Source of the DNA: Corallium rubrum
Taxonomy: Eukaryota > Cnidaria > Anthozoa > Scleralcyonacea > Coralliidae
DNA: 64,000 nucleotides
NCBI GenBank assembly: GCA_964035015.1
Contig: OZ035997.1
Coordinates: 66,368,904-66,432,903, forward strand
Direction: 5' to 3'
This document shows, one piece after another, positions 57,305 through 64,000 of the stretch (position 1 is the first letter of the stretch; each line of letters begins with the position of its first letter). The translations under genes and the position numbers were made by a program. Below the pieces are notes generated by a model that was not told where the DNA came from, searched no databases, and worked only from the letters and a program-made list of their open reading frames with translations.

Positions 57305-57361
57305 CTCGGTGATTTCGTATAGTTGCTACTTTTCCTAAAATGTTTTACTTATCTATACGTA

Positions 57362-57873
57362 ATGTCGCTGTGTGATATAGTTGCCGTGATTGACATGGAT
57401 GGTTTTCACATAGGAAAGAAGTTCTTCTGTAAAGAACTAGGCGTTCTGAAGGTCGGAGAAACTGAAGGTTTATCGTTCTTCTTTGACATTGGCAAGAAAT
57501 GGGCTGACTTGTCAAGCAGAGAAAAGTATAATTGTAGATGGGTTGAAAAAAACATTCATCATTTACCATTCGGTGTCCCCCCATACACCAAGTACTATAA
57601 GATTGAGTGTTTGGGAGACATAATTTGGCAAATTTATGAAGAAGTTAAAATTGACGATAGGTCGAAGTTTGCATTCAAAGGTGGAAACTTAGAGCGTACA
57701 GTTTTAAAGGAGCGAGGAATTCCGTCAAAACTTTCGGCTGTCCAAAAGCAGAACATTTATTTCATGCCTTGACATGGCTGCAAACGTGTGGAAATCACGC
57801 AAAGATTAATGCATACCATCACTGTCCGAAAGTGGAAGTCGAAGCCTTTGGCAAATGGATAGCGCTCCAATAA
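57362..57873 (+). pseudogene. Gene a, left copy (frameshifted)
   Basis: ATG 57362 starts MSLCDIVAVIDMDGFHIGKK, and the frame follows the right-arm copy until about 57730. There a loss of about 13 bp shifts the frame, while downstream codons for CGNH and CPKVEVEAF remain in another frame. It has one extra Phe codon compared with the right copy. The stop TAA (57871-57873) lies inside the AATAAA at 57869-57874. See the intact copy at 61309 for the domain reading. Confidence 0.7.
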
Positions 57874-57985
57874 AATCTACTAAACACAAACGGTTCTTTT
57901 AAGAACCACCAAATCAGTAAAGAGTACAATGAAATACTCGTTATGTTGTCTTCCCCGTATAATAAATCTCATGAGGCGTTAATTG

Positions 57986-58270
57986 GGGCGATGACATTAA
58001 AATATCCGGCTAATAGCAATAAAAAGCAGTACACCTAAATATCCAAACAGAGTAAGTCATCCTAGAATTATTGCTAACTAAACCCTTCTTTATAAGCGAG
58101 GAAATCGTAGGAAGATAGAATGAGGAATCACTTTAAGAAGTCATGAAAAGAACGATTTTAGATGTTGAAATATAAAGGCAAAGCGATTTATTACTTTGAA
58201 AGCGTTGCTACGCTTTCTGTTGAAAGCGTTGCTACGCTTTCTGTTACTAAGTGTGATATTTGCATATTTA
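57986..58270. repeat. Left-arm-only segment with duplicated hairpin
   Basis: Absent from the right arm, where AATTG joins directly to TCCCCAGTGC. It contains GAAAGCGTTGCTACGCTTTC twice in tandem, each able to form an AAAGCG/CGCTTT stem, located between the convergent genes a and b. Confidence 0.75.
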
Positions 58271-58410
58271 TCCCCAGTGCACGTGCAGGAGACGAAAGAG
58301 AAACTCGTTAGGGGCAATTAAGAAGATTAGGCAAGTCTAGGCGAGAACGTCATTAACAACACGCGTACATGTAATACAGAATTTAAACTATTTTATTGAG
58401 AAATATATCT

Positions 58411-59090
58411 TTACACAAAAAACTCTTGATTATTTAGTGATCTATCGGTAACACTAGCATATGGGCATACAGTACATCTTATAATCCGAAGGCATGGATC
58501 ATGAGTCTTGAATTCTGTACCACAAACATTACACATCAGATTTCGAATAATGCATTTGTTAAAATATTTCAACAAACACTTAGGATACTCAATTACATGT
58601 GTAAAATTAACAGGATTCTGACAACGTTCACAATCAACAGGTTCGTCTATTATAGAATTTTCTGATTCTATTATGGTGTAATCCTTATCGTGTTCTGAAT
58701 CTTCTTCGGAGGAAGTTTCTTCGTTTTCGCTCTCTGATTCTGTTTCTTCTTCTGCCTGCACCAACATTGTCAGCACTCGAACATTTTCGATAAGGTTTTT
58801 GTCAATGTTAATGTCGGCGAGTCCTTTAATTTTACAAATACATTTAGACCAGCTGGTTCTGGAATTCCTGAGACGTAAGGTGATACGCAGTATTCTACCA
58901 ATTCGGCTATTTTTGTGTTTGGTATAGTTCTTCCTTGATACACAATTTCTCCTTTGGGATTCCATGTTAAGTTGACATAGGACGCGAGTAAACTATTCAG
59001 CAAAGAAGACTCTGTCGCTTCATCGACTCCGTAGTCAAAGTGTGAAAGTATTTCTTTAACACGAAAATCGTCATGTAATCTTTCTCCCAT
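58411..59090 (-). pseudogene. Gene b, left copy: helical N-part and four-CxxC zinc domain
   Basis: ATG 59090 opens MGERLHDDFRVKEILSHFDY, then NPKGEIVYQGRTIPNTKIAE and SGIPEPAGLNVF. After a frame change near 58830, which the right arm shares, it reads LADINIDKNLIENVRVL, a long Glu/Ser-rich acidic stretch, and a tail with CERCQNP, PKCLLKY, CNVCGTEF and CTVCPYA, and ends at 58411. Four CxxC-type pairs suggest two zinc ribbons. An AATAAA follows the stop by about 25 bp. I recognise the W/G-x-I/V..G..I....I..L + P-x-G motif from uncharacterised proteins of invertebrate mobile or viral elements, but no function is known to me. Confidence 0.6.
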
Positions 59091-59134
59091 CGTGTTCAGG
59101 GTTCGAATGAGGGTCTTTACAAAATATCGTTCTT

Positions 59135-59457
59135 TTATATTAGTTCTGCGAGTCCTTCTAAAACAGGACCAAGTAAGACATCAAGAAATCCTGCACCTTT
59201 TTGAACCAGTATCTCCTTTTTTCTCATAAAACTACTTCGGGGACTAGCCAAAGTTGATATGTTGTCGCTATAAGGCTTAACGTCTTCAAGCAAAGCAGGT
59301 GATAATTGTATTGATATTGCATTGACCAAAGGTTCAACATACAATCACAAATGCATCTAATTTGCCCGAGGTTTGCAGTCTCCAACAGAGCTCGCTGTTG
59401 AATAGGTTCACTTGTACATAAAAGTTCAAGAAACGGTTTGTGCTTTTTGATCAACAT
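59135..59457 (-). pseudogene. Gene c, left copy: small core-like protein (pX-like)
   Basis: ATG 59457 starts MLIKKHKPFLELLCT, then RALLETA..GQIRCICDCML. After a frame change it reads ISTLASPRSSF, KKEILVQKGAGFLDVLLG and PVLEGLAELI. The order (+KH...L, A+L..A....I..ICEC/CDC, then K..ILVQ.G.GFL..LL.P+L) matches a family of roughly 110-residue basic/hydrophobic-tailed proteins that I associate with Polinton/adintovirus-like elements, where they are compared with adenovirus core proteins. That link is from memory. The left copy is frameshifted. Confidence 0.5.
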
Positions 59458-59512
59458 CTCTATTTGACAGTCAGTGTCTAAATGAGGAAAACGCTACCAA
59501 AACGCACATTTT

Positions 59513-60034
59513 AAGAGGAGGAGGAGGAGGAGAAAGAGGGGGAGGAGGAGGAGGAGGAGAAAGAGGAGGAAGAGGAGAAAGAGGAGGAGGAGGAGAAAGA
59601 GGAGGAGGAGGAGGAGAAAGAGGAGGAGGAGAAAGAGGAGGAGGAGGAGGTGGAGGAGGAGGAGAAAGAGGAGGAGGAGGAGAAAGAGGAGGAAGAGGAG
59701 AAAGAGGAGGAGGAGGAGAAAGAGGAGGAGGAGGAGAAGGAGGAGGAGGAGGAAAAAGAGGAGGAGGAGAGAGGAGCAGGAGAAAGAGGAGGACGAGGAG
59801 AAAGAGGAGGAGGAGGAGGAGGAGGAGGAGAAAGAGGAGGAGAAGAAGGAGGAGAAAGAGGAGAAGGAGAATAAATATTTCTAGAGAATGTCTTATTATT
59901 TATTCTCCTCCTCCTCTTTCTCCTCCTCCTCCTCTTTCTACTCCTCCTCCTCCTCCTGTTTCTCCTCCTCCTCCTCCTCTTTCTCCTCCTCCTCCTTCTC
60001 TTTCTCCTCCTTCTCCTCCTCCTCCTCCTCCTCT
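59513..60034. repeat. (GGA)n polypurine / (TCC)n polypyrimidine axis
   Basis: About 360 bp of GAGGAGGAG and GGAGAAAGA words (59513-59872), then a 21-bp spacer within AATAAAT...ATTTATT, then about 134 bp of the complementary tract. The tracts can pair with each other or form triplex-type structures. Open frames of poly-Glu or poly-Gly here are not genes. Confidence 0.95.
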
Positions 60035-60090
60035 TAAAATGTGTGTTTTGGTAGCGTTTTCCTTATTTAGACACTGACTGTCAAATAGAG

Positions 60091-60380
60091 ATGTTGATCA
60101 AAAAGCACAAACCGTTTCTTGAACTTTTATGTACAAGTGAACCTATTCAACAGCGAACTCTGTTGGAGACTGCAAACCCCGAGCAAATTAGATGCATTTG
60201 TGATTGTATGTTGAACTTTTGATCAATGCAATATCAATTATCACCTGCTTTGCTTGAAGACGTTAAGCCTTATAGCGACGACATATCAATTTTGGCTAGT
60301 CCCCGAAGTAGTTTTGAGAAAAAAGGAGATACTGGTTCAAAAAGGTGCAGGATTTCTTGATGTCTTACTTGGTCCTGAAC
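60091..60380 (+). pseudogene. Gene c, right copy
   Basis: Starts at ATG 60091 with the same reading as the left copy, meets a TGA about 46 codons in (after CMLNF), and its 3' end is fused to gene b by a deletion of about 68 bp at a shared CCTG. Confidence 0.5.
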
Positions 60381-60383
60381 ATG

Positions 60384-61057
60384 ATGGGAGAAAGATTACA
60401 CGACGATTTTCGTGTTAAAGAAATACTGTCACACTTTGACTACGGAGTCGATGAAGCGACAGCGTCTTCTTTGCTGAATAGTTTACTTGCGTCCTATGTC
60501 AACTTAACATGGAATCCCAAAGGAGAAATTGTGTATCAAAGAAGAACTACACCAAACACAAAAATAGCCGAATTGGTAGAATACTGCGTATCACCTTACG
60601 TCTCAGGAATTCCAGAACCAGCTGGTCTAAATGTATTTGTAAAATTAAAGGACTCGCCGACATTAACATTGACAAAAACCTTATCGAAAATGTTCGAGTG
60701 CTGACAATGTTGGCGCAGGCAGAAGAAGAAACAGAATCAGAGAGCGAAAACGAAGAAACTTCCTCCGAAGATTCAGAACACGATAAGGATTACACCAAAA
60801 TAGAATCAGAAAATTCTATAATTGACGAACCTATTGATTGCGAACGTTGTCAGAATCCTGTTAATTTTACACGTGTGATTGGGTGTCCTAAGTGTTTGTT
60901 GAAATATTTAAAAAAATGCGTTCGAAATCTGATATGTAATGTTTGTGGTACAGAATTCAAGACTCATGATCCATGCCTTCGGATTATAAGATGTACTGTA
61001 TGCCCATATGCTAGTGTTACCGATAGATCACTGAATAATCAAGAGTTTTTTGTGTAA
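60384..61057 (+). pseudogene. Gene b, right copy
   Basis: MGERLHDDFRVKEILSHF from 60384, the same frame change in the VFVK.K region as the left copy, then LADINIDKNLIENVRVL, the acidic stretch, and the tail CERCQNP, GCPKCLLKYLKKC, CNVCGTEF, CTVCPYA with stop at 61055-61057. In this copy the second zinc pair reads GCPKC, more regular than the left copy's EYPKC. AATAAA follows at about 61072. Confidence 0.6.
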
Positions 61058-61308
61058 AGATATATTTCTCAATAAAATAGTTTAAATTCTGTATTACATG
61101 TACGCGTGTTGTTAATGACTTTCTCGCCTAGACTTGCCAAACCTCTTAATTGCCCCTAATGAGTTTCTCTTTTGTCTCCTGTACGTGCACTGGGGACAAT
61201 TAACGCCTCATGAGATTTATTATACGGGGAAGACAACATAACGAGTATTTCATTGTACTCTTTACTGATTTGGTGGTTCTTAAAAGAACCGTTTGTGTTT
61301 AGTAGATT

Positions 61309-61827
61309 TTATTGGAGCGCTATCCATTTGGCAAAGGCTTCGACTTCCACTTTCGGACAGAGATGGTATGCATTAATCTTTGTGTGATTTCCACACGTTT
61401 GCAGCCATGTCAAGGCATCAAATAAATGTTCTGCTTTTGCACAGCCGAAACTTTCTAGGTTGATGGACGGAATTGCTAGCTCCTTTAAAACTGTACGCTC
61501 TAAGTTTCCACCGTTGAATGCAAACTTCGACCTATCGTCAATTTTAACTTCTTCATAAATTTGCCAAATTATGTCTCCCAAACACTCAATCTTATAGTAC
61601 TTGGTGTATGGGGGGACACCGAATGGTAAATGATGAATGTTTTTTTCAACCCATCTACAATTATACTTTTCTCTGCTTGACAAGTCAGCCCATTTCTTGC
61701 CAATGTCAAAGAACGATAAACCTTCAGTTTCTCCGACCTTCAGAACGCCTAGTTCTTTACAGAAGAACTTCTTTCCTATGTGAAAACCATCCATGTCAAT
61801 CACGGCAACTATATCACACAGCGACAT
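61309..61827 (-). CDS. Gene a, right copy, intact 172-aa protein
   Basis: ATG 61827-61825, chosen because it lies about 60 bp downstream of a TATATAAG box; a longer upstream reading lacks an ATG. It reads MSLCDIVAVIDMDGFHIGKK, FFCKELGVL, then LPFGVPPY, ..GGNLERTVLKELAIPS, INLESFGCAKAEHLF, LQTCGNH and CPKVEVEAFAKWI. The N-terminal D-x-D-G-F followed by KEL, and the late C..H / C....V..F..W block, recall a family of small invertebrate transposon or virus-like proteins that may have a DEDDh-exonuclease-like fold; this is a guess. The stop TAA (61311-61309) overlaps AATAAA (61313-61308). It is the only uninterrupted gene of the cassette. Confidence 0.6.
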   Translation of the reverse strand: MSLCDIVAVIDMDGFHIGKKFFCKELGVLKVGETEGLSFFDIGKKWADLSSREKYNCRWVEKNIHHLPFGVPPYTKYYKIECLGDIIWQIYEEVKIDDRSKFAFNGGNLERTVLKELAIPSINLESFGCAKAEHLFDALTWLQTCGNHTKINAYHLCPKVEVEAFAKWIALQ

Positions 61828-61884
61828 TACGTATAGATAAGTAAAACACTTTAGGAAAAGTAGCAACTATACGAAATCACCGAG

Positions 61885-61892
61885 CTTATATA
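61885..61892 (-). promoter_or_regulatory. TATA box for right gene a
   Basis: TATATAAG on the minus strand, mirror of 57297-57304, 58 bp upstream of the ATG at 61827. Confidence 0.55.
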
Positions 61893-62414
61893 GCTTCATG
61901 TATACTATAATTATACCAATCTTGCCCAATCATGTCACAGGCGTGAGTCATGCGTGAGTCATGGTGCGCGAGTCACTCTGAATATTAATGAGGCGGCATC
62001 CCTTTGTTACGGTGGATGGGGGGGTTATCTACTTACGACACATCAGGTGCAGTGGCCGGGGATAGCCTGAAGAGACGTTTCAGCAGGCAGTTAACCAGGG
62101 AGCGGCGAAAATGTATAGGCATTACTGCGACACAGGATTGAAGAGACAGCAGAGACAAGCGAGACGGCACCCACGAATCAGACGCAAGAACGAAGAACAC
62201 GGGTGTGGATCGACTGAGGGCGAAGTGCAGTGCTAGCAAATGCGTGACGGGAACTTCAACAGATGTCACATCCGCTCTATGCTGATTGGATGATCAGGGC
62301 AACCGGAACGGCCCTGGGAACCAGGCACACCCCCACCCTAGAGCCCATACTCTAAAGACCAAACACACGAACGCCAGCCATGCGGTTAATTTTATTTATT
62401 GCATAAATTCATTT

Positions 62415-62643
62415 AACCTTCATGTCTCGAGTTCTAGAAACGTAAGCGACAGAGTAGGCAACTAGCACATTCACACAGCGTAGTTCTGGATCACACATAT
62501 ACTTCTTACAAGAATACATAAATTATACAAATATTATTACTTTTTCTTCCAATAGTCTTACTTTGGAGGGTGTAGTACGGTTGGAGAAGGGTTTTCCTAC
62601 AGGGAGCCAAGCAATTCTTTTTAGCCGAGGATCACCCTCTCCA
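62415..62643 (+). repeat. Direct repeat, right copy
   Basis: Same sequence and orientation as 55942-56226, with about 58 bp missing before CCTACAGGGAGCC. It lies between the palindrome and the tyrosine recombinase remnant, downstream of the recombinase on its strand. Confidence 0.88.
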
Positions 62644-62731
62644 AACGCCACCTCCAGCTAGCTGGAGAAAGGGATTCGAGGCACGAAACCATCTCCAAAG
62701 GCGTTTACTAGAAGAGGGACCACTGGTTACA

Positions 62732-63290
62732 CCAGATAGTGGGCGGTGGACTGCAGCATGTCCGGGGGAGTATGAATATATCGCAAATAGGCATCACTCG
62801 TCCAATGCCTGAGGGTCTTGATCAGGTAGCAGCACCAATCCTAAAACTGTGACTTGAGTAGCGGCCCAGCACACCAGCGGCGTTAAGAATGGAGTGCAGG
62901 CATGCGTTAACAATGGTCGGAAACAGTGGTGCACCAGACTGACAAACAAATAGTGGACCCGGTAAATTCCCTCTGATGCGGAGATACGCCAGGAGGGCAT
63001 AGACCGGGCAAATCGGCTTGCCCGAACAGCCCAGATAAACAAAACAACCCCGACGAAACGGATCTGTCTTGGAGGACTTAAGTAACAGGCGAATGCCCGA
63101 AACAGGCAGCAGAACAACATCAGCAAGTGCGAGGTCACGGGACGCATCGAAGGAAGAGGAACAAGTAAATTCACTGACTCGGAAGAATCCAAAATACGCG
63201 AGACAACAGGCTGTCCAAAACATGAAGTGGTCGAACGAGCCCGAGGTCGAAGACGCTTGGATGACGTTAGACTTGGCTCAAGTTTGTCTC
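62732..63290 (-). pseudogene. DIRS-type tyrosine recombinase, 5'-truncated and frameshifted
   Basis: The minus strand from about 63260 reads SFDHFMFWTACCLAYFGFFR (the R of FFRVSEFT is the first catalytic Arg), LLLKSSKTDPFRRG with the catalytic Lys, GKPICPVYALLAYL, GPLFVCQSGAPLF and YSSHSFRIGAAT (catalytic H-x-x-R). After one frame change near 62822 come IKTLRHWTSDAYLRYIHTP with the nucleophilic Tyr, and MLQSTAHYLV with a stop near 62732. All catalytic residues are readable. The N-terminal DNA-binding half is missing. Such recombinases integrate DIRS, PAT and Ngaro retroelements. Confidence 0.8.
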
Positions 63291-63619
63291 TCGAGGGGAC
63301 GTCGAGCGCGCCGCTTCACGACGCGCAAGGAGAATGGGGAGAGGGAGAGAGAGACACAGGCTTGGCTCACTTGCAGCGTTTCAAATCTAATTATCACACA
63401 TCAAATTTTGTCGCGAATATTTATGAAGTTGACACAGTGTTTCATTTCCCGGTTTTATCACCTTCGCCTGATGCCCGAAGTATAATCTTGCTTCATGTTT
63501 CAACGTTAACAGCGTTATGTCTGTTAACAATATAAAACATGACAAATAGAAACTCAGAGAATACTGCAACGAAGACTGTAACGCGTTTAGCATCTATGAC
63601 AGCACGCGAAACAATATGT

Positions 63620-64000
63620 ATTCTGTGGGGTAGTAAAGTCGTTAAAGCTGATTTCAGAAGATAGATTTTCTCACCCAGCTTGCCTCAAATATTTGAAACA
63701 TGATATTAGCAATGAGGTTTCCCGATCAACAAATATAATCTGTAGAAACTGCGCTGAAAAAAAATGCCAATTTGGTAAAGAAAGTAAGCGAAGTTCGAAG
63801 TAAGTTCAACGAGACCAAGGAGAAGATACTTGCGAGTCAAATAAATGCATGTAAGGACACTGGACCTAGTGAGAAAACAAAGACAAGACTGTCGCGGTAT
63901 GAAACTCCAGGTGTCGAGAACTTTTTCCAGACCAAACAGCAGAAGAAAGTACTGTTCCCCAGCACACATTGCATGACCATAATTTCATCGTATCTGAGTA
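63620..64000 (+). CDS. Unrecognised partial gene running off the window
   Basis: Plus-strand readable pieces are LKYLKHDISNEVSRSTNIIC then RNCAEK, and after a frame change or short intron LVKKVSEVRSKFNETKEKIL and KTKTRLSRYETPGVENFF. The CxxC plus helical K/E segment followed by a short basic tail resembles invertebrate orphan proteins with an N-terminal zinc finger. I cannot name it, and the start is not fixed. Confidence 0.35.

Larger units (their letters stand above)
57146..62037. mobile_element. 4.9-kb palindromic cassette of compact virus-like genes
   Basis: 57146-59876 and 59898-62037 are inverted copies with a 21-bp spacer. From the outside in, each arm holds a TATA-like promoter, a small ORF reading inward (gene a), a convergent ORF (gene b), a third ORF (gene c) co-directional with b, and a GGA-rich polypurine (left) or polypyrimidine (right) tract at the axis. 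The arms differ by a 285-bp segment only in the left (57986-58270), about 68 bp only in the left (about 59097-59164), and the polypurine length (360 versus about 134 bp). Compact convergent genes and gene c resemblance suggest origin from a Polinton/adintovirus-like element; this is inference. Confidence 0.8.

Noticed and set aside
59650-59874. Poly-Glu/Gly open frame
   Set aside because: Product of the GGA tract at the palindrome axis.
63069-63485. Plus-strand frames over the recombinase
   Set aside because: Antisense of the DIRS-type recombinase or low-complexity sequence beyond it.

Overview
The window is a eukaryotic, metazoan-type genomic segment: AT-rich, with short genes split by GT-AG introns, long AT microsatellites and very dense, mostly decayed transposable elements. 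The mix (SAM-domain and C2H2 'transposase-like' orphan gene families, CR1/jockey-like LINEs with PHD or SGNH domains, Penelope-like elements with hammerhead ribozymes, a Helitron, a 5S-headed SINE, arrays of short palindromic words) fits an early-branching marine invertebrate. A sponge is my first guess and a cnidarian my second. This is inferred from style only; there is no rRNA or mitochondrial marker.

Layout. 1-2.2 kb: a complete hammerhead ribozyme, a coiled-coil ORF, a 20-bp minisatellite and a 278-aa putative membrane protein, all on the minus strand. 3.6-8.2 kb: scattered minus-strand exons of a transposase-like orphan gene; a 5S-derived SINE at 7.2 kb. 11.0-13.7 kb: plus-strand exons of a SAM-family-like gene, one intron of which holds a 960-bp foldback element. 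15.2-19.0 kb: a decayed Helitron (Rep plus PIF1 helicase). 20.9-21.2 kb: a CpG-rich pentanucleotide array. 23.5-29.7 kb: a full-length 6.2-kb LINE with a target-site duplication, an intact ORF2 and one stop in ORF1. 30.1-43.1 kb: a plus-strand SAM-domain gene whose introns carry a C2H2 gene fragment split by an internally deleted copy of the same LINE, a 5'-truncated LINE, a PHD-finger LINE on the minus strand, and several MITEs. 43.3-44.0 kb: an array of palindromic AAGATCTT/CTTGCAAG words. 45.9-54.3 kb: a minus-strand BEN-domain-like gene whose last intron holds a near-perfect 2.2-kb Penelope palindrome between long (AT)n tracts. 55.9-62.6 kb: two direct repeats bracketing a 4.9-kb palindrome of compact virus-like genes folded about a polypurine/polypyrimidine core. 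62.7-63.3 kb: a DIRS-type tyrosine recombinase remnant. 63.6 kb to the end: an unrecognised partial gene.

Most promising for novelty: (1) the 4.9-kb palindromic cassette with three small genes per arm; (2) the canonical hammerhead ribozyme at the left edge, with related or decayed hammerhead motifs in the Penelope element and in hairpin elements; (3) palindromy at every scale, from 8-bp words to 5 kb; (4) a possible transposon-derived intron at 12.35-13.61 kb. Host genes are exon-level calls made by eye from splice sites and family resemblance, so their joins are tentative. Nothing here was computed or searched.
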